Below are positions 1 to 7,475 of a stretch of 64,000 nucleotides of DNA, in pieces. How positions within the stretch are numbered: the first letter of the stretch is position 1; the number at the start of each line of letters is the position of its first letter. Source of the stretch: DAOPXV01 sp964551445 (lineage in GTDB: Bacteria > Muiribacteriota > UBA9980); assembly GCA_964551445.1 (NCBI GenBank), contig CAZKCG010000009.1:62001-126000 (forward strand), given 5' to 3'. The translations under genes were made by a program, and so were the position numbers. A model generated the notes under the pieces. That model worked only from the letters and a program-made list of their open reading frames with translations, searched no databases and was not told where the DNA came from.

Positions 1-2
1 TA

Positions 3-1220
3 AGCGCGATCTCTATATCGATATCGGCATATTCAATGTTCGCTATATTTATTTTCATGATACCGATGGCCTGCATAATGTCCTCGATAATGATGCAGGT
101 GGCCATATTCGCGAGAAATTTCAAGGAAGCTCAGAATTATATGACGCCGATCCTTTTCTTTTTCATGATACCTCCTATGGTCGGCGCGCTTCCCGGGTAC
201 GATCTCAATTTCCATACCGCTCTCGTGCCGGTCGTCAATCTGACCCTTTTATTCAAGGCGATGCTCAAAGGCGATTATCAGTTTCAATATCTGGTTATAA
301 CTTTCGCCGTCAATTTCTTCTTTTCACTGGTGGCGCTTTATTTCGCCGCGAAAACATTTTCTTCCGAATCGGTTCTTTTCAGGCCTTCGGAGGATCTTGA
401 AACGCTCTATTTCTGGCGCTTCAAAGAACTCAAGATCAATCAGGAAACGGCCATATTCTTCGTTTTCTTCGTCGTTCAAATGATATCGCTATATTTTCTC
501 GGATCGTTCTTTCAGACCTTTTTCAGCCTGAGGTCGGGCCTGGTCCTGACCGAAGTGCTTTTAATATTAGTTCCTTCATATATATTGATAAAGCTTGTTT
601 ACGGAGACTTTTTAGGGCATATAAAATTCAGGATGGTTCCGGCGGCAGAATTCGGATATGCCGCGCTCGTCGGCATGAGCGGGTTCGGGTTCACTTTTGT
701 CATAACGATACTTTTAGGACTTATCATTCCTCCGCCGGACGACTTTTTAAAGGGAATGCAGGATTTCGTGGTCGCGAAAAGCGTCTATGATTTTTTCGTT
801 ATAGCGGTTCTTGCCGCCGTGCTTCCGGGCGTCTGCGAGGAAGTAATGTTTCGCGGCGCGCTGCTTCGGCCGCTCTATAAAAAATATGGCCGCGTGACCT
901 CGGCGGTCTACTGCGGCCTTTTATTCGGAGTATTTCATCTTTCGGTATACAGGTTTCTGCCCACGGCTTTTATCGGTTTTTATCTGAGCCTTATAACCAT
1001 ACATACGGGTTCGATAATTCCGGCGATGTTCTGCCATTTTTTAAACAATTTCATGATAGTCGCTTTAACTAACGCCGGGAATTTTTTTAAGGGATACGGC
1101 TCGACCGCGGCCGAAACCGGACTTCTGGTAATTGTTTTTATGGCTTTTCTGGTGTTCCCGTTCGTGATAAGGCCGATGCTCGAAGATAAAAAGAGCGGCG
1201 GCCCTATTCAAAAACCTTGA
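3..1220 (+). CDS. ABC-2 permease fused to CPBP-family intramembrane protease (5' partial)
   Basis: The frame is open to the left edge, so the N-terminus lies outside the window; the first ATG (36) is internal. The first ~110 visible residues look like the end of a NatB-type ABC-2 permease: hydrophobic helices, then an 'ARNFKEAQNYMTP' loop and a 'MIPPM..ALPG' segment typical of Na+-efflux/ABC-2 permeases. After a linker with further membrane segments comes a CPBP (CAAX protease and bacteriocin-processing) domain, with its EExxxR box (CEEVMFRG, ~residue 270), an FxxxH box (FGVFHLS) and a late 'CHFLNN' histidine. Permease-CPBP fusions are known in other phyla. The natural partner would be a NatA-type ATPase, presumably upstream and out of view. 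Substrate and protease target are unknown. The 3' end overlaps the convergent gene by 17 bp. Confidence 0.8.
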   Translation, partial: SAISISISAYSMFAIFIFMIPMACIMSSIMMQVAIFARNFKEAQNYMTPILFFFMIPPMVGALPGYDLNFHTALVPVVNLTLLFKAMLKGDYQFQYLVITFAVNFFFSLVALYFAAKTFSSESVLFRPSEDLETLYFWRFKELKINQETAIFFVFFVVQMISLYFLGSFFQTFFSLRSGLVLTEVLLILVPSYILIKLVYGDFLGHIKFRMVPAAEFGYAALVGMSGFGFTFVITILLGLIIPPPDDFLKGMQDFVVAKSVYDFFVIAVLAAVLPGVCEEVMFRGALLRPLYKKYGRVTSAVYCGLLFGVFHLSVYRFLPTAFIGFYLSLITIHTGSIIPAMFCHFLNNFMIVALTNAGNFFKGYGSTAAETGLLVIVFMAFLVFPFVIRPMLEDKKSGGPIQKP

Positions 1221-3435
1221 TCTTATCGTTTATATAAACGGTAGAATTTTTAAGCCATATCTTTATTTTTTCCGTATTTATAAATTTCAGATCGTCGATA
1301 TTCTGTTTAACTATGGCTGGTATCGTTGTGATCTCTATCTTGTCGTTGAAGTAATTTACCGACACGACGAATTTTTCTATGGATTCGCTGTCTTCGAAAA
1401 TCTTCGCCGCGGTTATAAGCACGGCTGATATTTCCTGGAACATTTCCGAAAGATTTTTCTTTGAGGTCTTATACTTTATAGTTATCTGGTTAGGCGTAAG
1501 AGTCGATATCTCGGCATTTATCTTCGCGCCCGAAACGATCTTTTCGGCGACGGATGCGAACAGCTTTAATTTCTCGCGCGGCTCTTTTTTGTCGCCGGTC
1601 GTATCGAGTTCTACGGGTTGTTTTATGAGCGAGCCGGCCTCTATATAGGTGACGGAATTTCTCTGTGGCGCCCATACGAGATGAGACTTCTGCGTCGCCG
1701 TGTTGGTTATCTGTTTTGTTTCGGTCTTATTTATTTTGACGGCGTAGATGTTATCCGCTCCGCTTTTATTTGAAACGTAGGCGATCCTGTCGGATGTCGG
1801 CGAAAACGAAGGGAAATCGTTAAAAGCTCCGTCGGCGACCAAAGCGGTAGTTTCACCGCGCGTCTTTAAGTTGTAAAGCATTATGTCGGATTTTTTTCCG
1901 TCATAAACGACGTAGGCCAGATAAAAACCGTTAGGCGAGATAGCCGGATTTTTAAGCGGCCCCGGGAGTATTTTTTCAGGAACGGGATTTTCTTTTGCCG
2001 TTTCGTCTTTCGCGAATATCTCGACTTTTTCGATCCTGAGGCGGTCTAAAACGGCTTCCTTTACGTCGCCCTTTTGAAGCATTGAACGGTAGACGGAATC
2101 GTAAAAATCGGCGGAGGATATCTTGTCGATATTTACCGTCTGCGGTATGAAGATGTTGGAAATGTTTATTACTGAAAGCTCATTTAAATTAAAGAAGAAG
2201 AACAGGCATGAGCCCGCCACCAGAGCCATGCTTAATAAAGTTGAAAAGAGTTTGCGGAAAGACATTTCAAAAAGGTCTGCAAGGAACTCGAACGCGAATG
2301 TGACCAGCGCCAGAGGCAGAAAGATATTCACGCCGAGATAGAAGGGCTTGAGGTATATGAACGGGATCTTTTGTCCGATGCCGCCGTTCTCTAAAAGAAG
2401 TTCCTTGGCTCCGGCGTTTGAAATGATGTTCTCAAAGATGGATGCCATCGAATAAGCTCCGAGCATGAAGAGGAAAACGCGATATCCGCGACCGATGTGT
2501 TCATCCAGCAGAAATATGATGGTTACCGATAGAAATACAAGCAGGATAGACAATTTTATCAGGGCATCGTTCACGCTGAATGAGTCGCTTAAAAAGTTAA
2601 AACTTTTGACTTTTTCGGCGACCCCGAAATCCACGTTCAGGCCGGATGTGAAACACATATAAAAAACTATGCCTATCAGCGAGATCAAAGCCACCCTTAT
2701 CTTGGCTCCGGAGCTTATATAGCTGACGGGGCAGAAAAGAAAGATGAGGTAAGCCGCGGTCAGGCCCATCGCGAATTTTCCAGGCACGGTGTTTTCCATT
2801 ATCTGAGGATAGGCCAGGGCCAGAAAAACGGAGAATACGACGAGTGAAACGAGCGTCAGAAAATATTTAGCGAACCTGGATTCGGCGTTGGCATAAACCA
2901 CTATGAGCTGAGGTTTAGGTTTCATTTTAGCCCGTTCCTGCGCCGGCGGTTTGACTTCCTCTTTTTTTGGCGAAGGCTGCTGCGCCGTTTTGGCGGAGCC
3001 AGTTTCCTGCTGTCCGTCAAACTCTGACATTATGTCGGCTGCCGCGCCGGACATGTTTTCACGGGCATGGGTCTTAATGGGCCGTGCCGTTTCCTGATGC
3101 TTCTGGGCGTTCGAAGAGCCGGATGAAGAGTCGTCGTCGGAAACCAGGTCGTCAGCCATGGAAGATGCGAAATCCATGGGATTATTTTTCATTATTTCGT
3201 TGATTATTTTTTTCAGTTTTTCATGAGCGTGTTCGACGTGAAGCTTCACGTCCGATCTCGGATAATTGATATTCTGATCGATGACCTCAAAGAGCTGTTT
3301 GATCTCAGTGAGTGAATATTGATTCCAGTCAGATATCGAATCTATGGCGCGAAGCCCTTCTATTTTCATTTTCGCGGAAGTATCGTTTATCAGGCCTATG
3401 AGTTTCTGCAGGTCTATTTTCTGTTTTTCAATCAT
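1204..3435 (-). CDS. Multi-pass membrane protein with C-terminal TolB/PD40-like beta-propeller segment
   Basis: Unrecognised as a whole. Residues 1-90 are helical and soluble, followed by a Ser/Asp-rich then Pro/Lys-rich linker (~95-180). About eight hydrophobic segments follow between ~185 and 425. The C-terminal part contains PD40/WD40-like strands ('NPAISPNGFYLAYV', 'FPSFSPTSDRIAYVSNKSG.DNIY', 'LVWAPQRNSVTYIEAG') as in TolB-type propellers, but only about three blades are visible, too few for a closed propeller. A final ~110-residue alpha/beta region closes it. The propeller-like part is probably on the outer face of the membrane. The start is 18 bp after the RidA stop, so it is probably the last gene of the SurE-RidA transcript. 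Function unknown. Confidence 0.7.
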   Translation of the reverse strand: MIEKQKIDLQKLIGLINDTSAKMKIEGLRAIDSISDWNQYSLTEIKQLFEVIDQNINYPRSDVKLHVEHAHEKLKKIINEIMKNNPMDFASSMADDLVSDDDSSSGSSNAQKHQETARPIKTHARENMSGAAADIMSEFDGQQETGSAKTAQQPSPKKEEVKPPAQERAKMKPKPQLIVVYANAESRFAKYFLTLVSLVVFSVFLALAYPQIMENTVPGKFAMGLTAAYLIFLFCPVSYISSGAKIRVALISLIGIVFYMCFTSGLNVDFGVAEKVKSFNFLSDSFSVNDALIKLSILLVFLSVTIIFLLDEHIGRGYRVFLFMLGAYSMASIFENIISNAGAKELLLENGGIGQKIPFIYLKPFYLGVNIFLPLALVTFAFEFLADLFEMSFRKLFSTLLSMALVAGSCLFFFFNLNELSVINISNIFIPQTVNIDKISSADFYDSVYRSMLQKGDVKEAVLDRLRIEKVEIFAKDETAKENPVPEKILPGPLKNPAISPNGFYLAYVVYDGKKSDIMLYNLKTRGETTALVADGAFNDFPSFSPTSDRIAYVSNKSGADNIYAVKINKTETKQITNTATQKSHLVWAPQRNSVTYIEAGSLIKQPVELDTTGDKKEPREKLKLFASVAEKIVSGAKINAEISTLTPNQITIKYKTSKKNLSEMFQEISAVLITAAKIFEDSESIEKFVVSVNYFNDKIEITTIPAIVKQNIDDLKFINTEKIKIWLKNSTVYINDKIKVFE

Positions 3436-3453
3436 GTTAGTTGCAATTATCTC

Positions 3454-3915
3454 CTATTTGACTTTAAAAATAGCTTCGACCTCAACGGCGGCGCCGAGGG
3501 GAAGCGATGATACTCCCACTGCTGCGCGGGCGTGAGAACCGGGTTCGCCCATTATCTTTTTGAAAAATTCCGAAGCTCCGTTCACGACTTTAGGATGGTC
3601 TTTAAAATCTTTCGTGGCGGCGCAGAAACCTGAAATTTTAACGAGCCTTTCAACGCGTGAGAGATCTCCGTCAAGAGCCTGCGAAAGCGCGGCGAAAATG
3701 TTGATGGCGCATATTTCAGCGGCCTTCTGGGCGTCTTCGACCGATACCGTGTCGCCGAGCGTTCCGGCGCAGACAAGCTTGCCGTCGCGGACGGGAAGCT
3801 GGCCGGAAACGTAAGCGAATCCGGAAGCTATAACGACGGGAATGTAAGCGGCAAGAGGAGCCGCGGGTTTGGGAAGCTCGATCCCGGCTTCCTTCAATTT
3901 TTCAACTATATTCAT
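3454..3915 (-). CDS. RidA/YjgF-family protein (enamine/imine deaminase-like)
   Basis: At 153 residues this matches the longer Rid subfamily rather than ~128-residue RidA proper. Family features are visible: 'YVSGQLP' near residue 37, 'GFCAATKDFKDHPKVVNGAS' in the middle, and the C-terminal 'HARAAVGVSSLPLG.AVEVEA' that carries the arginine which in RidA holds the substrate carboxylate, plus the late glutamate. RidA proteins hydrolyse reactive 2-aminoacrylate and related imines made by PLP enzymes, protecting metabolism in the cytosol. The arginine supports real deaminase activity, although this longer subgroup is less well studied. It lies between surE and the membrane/propeller gene on the same strand, with short gaps. 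Confidence 0.88.
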   Translation of the reverse strand: MNIVEKLKEAGIELPKPAAPLAAYIPVVIASGFAYVSGQLPVRDGKLVCAGTLGDTVSVEDAQKAAEICAINIFAALSQALDGDLSRVERLVKISGFCAATKDFKDHPKVVNGASEFFKKIMGEPGSHARAAVGVSSLPLGAAVEVEAIFKVK

Positions 3916-3973
3916 TTTATGATACCCCCGAATTGTTAAATATTTATATCCAGGCCATATATTTTTATTTTTA

Positions 3974-4741
3974 TCAAAGGACCTTGAATTTTTCGAGCGC
4001 TCTGAAATCCGTCATGTCGAACTGGAGCGGCGTGATAGAAACAAATCCGTTCTGAACGGCTATAAGATCGGTGTTCTCATCGTTCTCGATCTTTTCCTTG
4101 CAGCCGGAAAGCCAGTAATGCACTAAGCTCGACGGGTCTGATATAGCCTTGTATTCGTCGCGGTATCTGAAATTATTAACCCGCGTTATCCTGCTTCCTT
4201 TGATCTCGGATGATTCAACCGATGGAACGTTGACGTTTAAAACGCATCGGTTATCGAATTCGCGGCATCTTGCATATAACTTTTCGATGTTATCGAAAAT
4301 GAATTTCGCCGCGGTCGGATATTTGGGATTTGAATAGAAAGTAGCGGTTGAGACGGCTATCGAAGGAAGCTCGAAAAAAAGGCCCTCGAAGGCCGCCGCA
4401 ACCGTTCCTGAATAGCGTATGTCCACGCCCATGTTCTCTCCGTGATTAATGCCTGATATCAATATATCCGGCTTATCTTCAGCGAGTATGACGCCAAGTG
4501 CGATCTTGGCGCAGTCTGCCGGCATTCCGTTGACCTGAAAGAATTTTTTTACCGCGGTCGGGGAAGCCGGCGTGAATTCTTTTACCTTTAGCGGATAACG
4601 CAGCGTTATGGATGCGCTTGAAGCGGACTTTTCCGTGTCGGGCGCGACGACATAAACATCATGACATGCCGCGAGAGTTTCAGCGAGGCAATGTAGTCCC
4701 GGAGCGTGAATTCCGTCGTCGTTGGTGATTAAGATCTTCAA
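3974..4741 (-). CDS. surE: 5'/3'-nucleotidase SurE
   Basis: Full-length SurE (255 residues). The N-terminus 'MKILITNDDGIHAPGL' carries the adjacent aspartates that bind the divalent metal. The conserved serine (~residue 40, 'KSASSASIT') and the 'SGINHGENMG' loop with the metal-binding Asn follow, then 'YSGTVAAAFEG'. SurE hydrolyses nucleoside 5'- and 3'-monophosphates, and in some species short polyphosphate, in the cytosol. It starts 15 bp after the winged-helix gene and is followed 58 bp later by the RidA gene, so these three are probably one transcript. No catalytic residue appears to be missing. Confidence 0.95.
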   Translation of the reverse strand: MKILITNDDGIHAPGLHCLAETLAACHDVYVVAPDTEKSASSASITLRYPLKVKEFTPASPTAVKKFFQVNGMPADCAKIALGVILAEDKPDILISGINHGENMGVDIRYSGTVAAAFEGLFFELPSIAVSTATFYSNPKYPTAAKFIFDNIEKLYARCREFDNRCVLNVNVPSVESSEIKGSRITRVNNFRYRDEYKAISDPSSLVHYWLSGCKEKIENDENTDLIAVQNGFVSITPLQFDMTDFRALEKFKVL

Positions 4742-4756
4742 AATTTCCTCCGTGAG

Positions 4757-4978
4757 TTATTGCAGCTTGATCTTCGATGCTTCAAAATTTTCCTTATCGA
4801 CGGTTACGCGGATATTATTTTCGCGCATAAGCCAGCCGAGGGCGAGCGTGAAGCGCAGGTCGTCTATGGAATATTTTTTTTTGATCTCTTCTCTGACCAC
4901 GCTGACTGGTGTTTCGCCGGCTTTATCGAGGTGGTGCCAGATGTATCCGGCGATCTCGCCGATGTCTGTTTTTATCAT
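4757..4978 (-). CDS. Small winged helix-turn-helix protein (DUF2582-like)
   Basis: This 73-residue protein resembles the stand-alone winged-helix family DUF2582. Helix 'DIGEIAGYIWHHLDKAGE', helix 'PVSVVREEIKKKY', recognition-helix-like 'DDLRFTLALGWLMREN' and a short beta wing 'IRVTVD' appear in that order. Such proteins are presumed DNA-binding, but their targets are not known. Its start lies 25 bp past the end of the basic putative DNA-binding gene and its stop is 15 bp before surE, so it belongs to the same minus-strand cluster. Confidence 0.8.
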   Translation of the reverse strand: MIKTDIGEIAGYIWHHLDKAGETPVSVVREEIKKKYSIDDLRFTLALGWLMRENNIRVTVDKENFEASKIKLQ

Positions 4979-5003
4979 TTCATACTCCCCTTATGGTAAT
5001 TAT

Positions 5004-5507
5004 TTATCTTTTTTTCCTGCCGAATATGGAAGCGTTCGCAGCTTCGTCATGGAGCTGGCGTTCGGCCATGTGCAGATATTTTATGAGGTTGAGGGATGTT
5101 TTAGGAGTGCCGCGGGCGGTAAGTATTTTCTTGGCGAATCCGAGTTTTCTTCTGATGTAATTTACGGCGGGAATGGTGGTTTTAAATTCGGCAGCCATTT
5201 CCCAGTCTGCGTGCTGGTCGTTTTTTTCAACGAATTTTTTCAGGTCCGCGTCCGACCATTTTCTTTTATCCGAGCCGCCTCTTTTTTTGTAGTTGTGTTT
5301 TTTGAGGCGTTCTTCGTTGCGTTCAACGCTGCCGCGTGACTTTAATTCTTTCCAGTGTGGATTGCGGTTTCTGGAAAATTCGATGTCTTTAACCGTAAAT
5401 TTGGAATTTTTTTCGAGCCAGTCTTTGGTGACAAGGCTTTTTTCGCCGGAAGAGAGTTTTGATTTGAGGGATAATTTGATGTATTCGTCGGGAGTTCTGG
5501 CCGCCAT
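5004..5507 (-). CDS. Basic putative DNA-binding protein, C-terminal part of a frameshifted gene
   Basis: This 167-residue basic ORF is not a recognised family. Its middle segment, 'KWSDADLKKFVEKN' to 'DWEMAAEFKTTIPAVNYIRRKL', has the Trp spacing and three-helix pattern of Myb/SANT-like or helix-turn-helix domains; this is inference. The annotated ATG (5507) has no Shine-Dalgarno sequence. The frame stays open upstream to 5588 and reads like protein (Lys/Pro/Ser/Ala-rich, then 'PLDHAEVKKL'). There it meets the end of the Lys/Ala/Pro-rich ORF at an 11-A run. A -1 shift in that run would join the two into one ~286-residue protein with an H1-like tail and a DNA-binding C-terminus. It is therefore probably the second half of one gene. 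Confidence 0.65.
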   Translation of the reverse strand: MAARTPDEYIKLSLKSKLSSGEKSLVTKDWLEKNSKFTVKDIEFSRNRNPHWKELKSRGSVERNEERLKKHNYKKRGGSDKRKWSDADLKKFVEKNDQHADWEMAAEFKTTIPAVNYIRRKLGFAKKILTARGTPKTSLNLIKYLHMAERQLHDEAANASIFGRKKR

Positions 5508-5537
5508 GAGTTTTTTTACTTCGGCGTGATCGAGAGG

Positions 5538-5577
5538 AGCTGAAGCCGGTTTCGTATGTGAAACCGGCTTTTTAGCT
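5538..5577 (-). promoter_or_regulatory. Hairpin downstream of the poly-A slippery run
   Basis: An 11-bp perfect inverted repeat (5543-5553 pairing with 5560-5570, loop of six) can be extended by AGCT/AGCT across a small internal loop (5538-5541 with 5574-5577). On the minus strand it begins about 10 nt after the 11-A run that separates the Lys-rich ORF from the basic ORF, a placement compatible with a -1 frameshift stimulator. On the plus strand it is followed by five T's and would look like a terminator, but no plus-strand gene ends here. Confidence 0.5.
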
Positions 5578-5584
5578 GTTTTAA

Positions 5585-5863
5585 CTATTTTTTTTTTTGG
5601 TCAGCAACTTTTTTAGCGGGAGCTGCTTTTTTTACAGGAGCTGCTTTTTTTGCAGGAACCGCTTTTTTAGCGGGAGCTGCTTTTTTAGCAGGAACGGCTT
5701 TTTTTACCGGTGTAGCTTTTTTTACGGGAGCCGCTTTCTTAGCGGGAGCTGCTTTTTTTACCGGTGTAGCTTTTTTAGCGGGAGCCGCTTTTTTTACGGG
5801 AGCCGCTTTCTTAGCGGGAGCTGCTGTTTTTACGGGAGCTACTTTTTTTACGGGTGTTGCCAT
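5585..5863 (-). CDS. Lys/Ala/Pro-rich histone H1-like tail, N-terminal part of a frameshifted gene
   Basis: This 92-codon ORF is built from a five-residue repeat (KKAAP/KKATP/KKAVP, about 15 copies), the composition of bacterial histone H1-like and AlgP-type C-terminal tails that neutralise DNA. It has a strong ribosome binding site (GGAAGGA about 6-8 nt before the ATG), so translation of the locus starts here. It ends with an in-frame TAG directly after a run of 11 A residues on the coding strand (5598 to 5588). The next ORF lies in the -1 frame from that run. As written the product is only a basic repeat; the natural product is likely a longer nucleoid-associated protein made by slippage, or the run has lost one A. 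Confidence 0.65.
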   Translation of the reverse strand: MATPVKKVAPVKTAAPAKKAAPVKKAAPAKKATPVKKAAPAKKAAPVKKATPVKKAVPAKKAAPAKKAVPAKKAAPVKKAAPAKKVADQKKK

Positions 5864-5984
5864 TTTTTAGTTCCTTCCTTTTTTTGAATATTCGTTTTCT
5901 ATATTAATTATAACAAATTTTCGGCATATAATCAAATTATATTATACTATTTCTGAATTATTTTTAAATTATTTAAAAATATCT

Positions 5985-7451
5985 TTAAACGATCGGCGTA
6001 TCGTTGCCGGTGTTAGGTCCCGAAGACTGAAGTATATCAAGCTTTTTCATCTTATATCTGAGTGTGTCGCGATTGAGATTTAAAAGTTTGGCGGTCTGAG
6101 ACTGGTTGTTGGCGGTCATCGCGAGCGTCTTCTGAATTATTTTTTTCTCGATGCCGGATATAAGTTCCTCTATATCGACGCCGTCGCGGGGCACTTCTAT
6201 ATCAAGTGAATAAAGGCTTGCGGCGTTATATGCCTGGCCTGAAAGTGATTCGCCATGGAGTCTCCTGTTTCCATTTTTTCCGGCCACGTCGAGGTGAAGA
6301 TGGTCGGGAAGAATGTAATCGCTGCTCTCTAAAAGTATGGACCGCTCGACCACATTTTTAAGTTCCCTTACGTTACCCGGCCATAAATATCCGTTCATTA
6401 ATTCAAGCGCTTCGTCCGAAAGACCCTTGACCTGTTTTTTAAAAACGGAGTTGTAATGCTCGATAAAATGCTTCGCCAGAACGGATATGTCGTCTATGCG
6501 TTCGCGCAGCGGAGGGACGTGTATCGGGATAACGTTAAGCCTGAAAAAAAGATCTTCGCGGAATTTCGACGCCTGTATCTCTTTTTTCAGGTCCTTGTTA
6601 GTGGCGGCTATTATCTGCATATCGACGGAGATATCCTTTATGCCGCCGACGTGTTTGAACACCTTGTCTTCGATTATCTTTAAAAGTTTAGCCTGAAGTC
6701 CGACGCTCATCTCGCCTATTTCGTCGAGGAAAAGAGTCCCGCCGTCGGCTACTTCGAAGAGGCCTTTCTTCTGATTTATGGCGTTGGTGAACGCGCCTTT
6801 TTCATGGCCGAAAAGTTCAGACTCGAGAAGCGATTCGGACAGCGCGCTGCAGTTGATCTCGACGAAGGGCTTATTCTGGCGCAGGCCTCTGTAATGGATC
6901 GCCCTTGCTACCAGTCCTTTTCCGGTGCCGGACTCGCCCGTTATCAGGACGGTCGAGATCGGAACGCTGGCGAGTTTGTTTATGAGCTCCATTATCTTGA
7001 CTATCGAAGAATGGCTGCCGAGCATTTGTTCCTGTTGAAATTTTTTCTGTTCCTTCTGTTTCAGAAAGAAAACTTCTTTTTTCAGTTCGTGCGTTTCCAG
7101 CGCTTTTTTAATAAGATGTTTTAATTTTTCGAGATTGAATGGTTTGATCAGGTAGTCGTACGCGCCTAACTTCAGTGCCTCGATGGCGGTTTCGATCTCC
7201 GCGAAAGCCGTTATCATTATAACGTAAGTGTCGGGCTGCAGCGCTTTTATTTTTCGCAGAAGCTCGATCCCTGAATAATCGGGAAGTTTTATATCGAGTA
7301 TGCATACGTCGACCGTGTTCTCTTTGACCGTTCTAAGCCCGTCGTCGGCGAGTTCATGAGAAAAAACGGTGAATCCCATCTCCTTGAGTTCCGTCGTAAG
7401 GCTCCATCTTAGAAGTTTTTCATCGTCGACTATAAGGACATTTTTCATCAT
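5985..7451 (-). CDS. NtrC-family sigma-54-dependent response regulator
   Basis: 488 residues with the three standard domains. The receiver (1-120) has the acidic pair D9/D10, phospho-acceptor D53 ('CILDIKLPDYSG') and 'LIKPF' lysine. The AAA+ domain (~145-380) has Walker A 'GESGTGKG' and Walker B 'GGTLFLDEIGEM'. The Fis-type helix-turn-helix ('NNQSQTAKLLNLNRDTLRYKMKKL') is near the end. The sigma-54 contact loop reads GAFTNA rather than GAFTGA. The protein should activate sigma-54 promoters once phosphorylated by the kinase whose gene ends 24 bp upstream. Targets are unknown; no clear -24/-12 promoter was identified in the window. Confidence 0.95.
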   Translation of the reverse strand: MMKNVLIVDDEKLLRWSLTTELKEMGFTVFSHELADDGLRTVKENTVDVCILDIKLPDYSGIELLRKIKALQPDTYVIMITAFAEIETAIEALKLGAYDYLIKPFNLEKLKHLIKKALETHELKKEVFFLKQKEQKKFQQEQMLGSHSSIVKIMELINKLASVPISTVLITGESGTGKGLVARAIHYRGLRQNKPFVEINCSALSESLLESELFGHEKGAFTNAINQKKGLFEVADGGTLFLDEIGEMSVGLQAKLLKIIEDKVFKHVGGIKDISVDMQIIAATNKDLKKEIQASKFREDLFFRLNVIPIHVPPLRERIDDISVLAKHFIEHYNSVFKKQVKGLSDEALELMNGYLWPGNVRELKNVVERSILLESSDYILPDHLHLDVAGKNGNRRLHGESLSGQAYNAASLYSLDIEVPRDGVDIEELISGIEKKIIQKTLAMTANNQSQTAKLLNLNRDTLRYKMKKLDILQSSGPNTGNDTPIV

Positions 7452-7475
7452 TTCATCCTTTCAGATTAAGAAAAA

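Noticed and set aside
4722..5339. 205-residue plus-strand ORF
   Set aside because: It lies opposite the winged-helix gene and the basic DNA-binding gene and shows the Phe/Val-rich look of an antisense frame.
5543..5573. Plus-strand terminator reading of the hairpin with T-run
   Set aside because: No plus-strand gene ends within reach; kept instead as a possible frameshift stimulator or RNA structure within the minus-strand gene.
5585..5863. Simple-sequence artefact rather than a gene
   Set aside because: It has a strong SD, a continuous Lys/Ala/Pro repeat typical of H1-like tails, and an open -1 continuation into a plausible domain.
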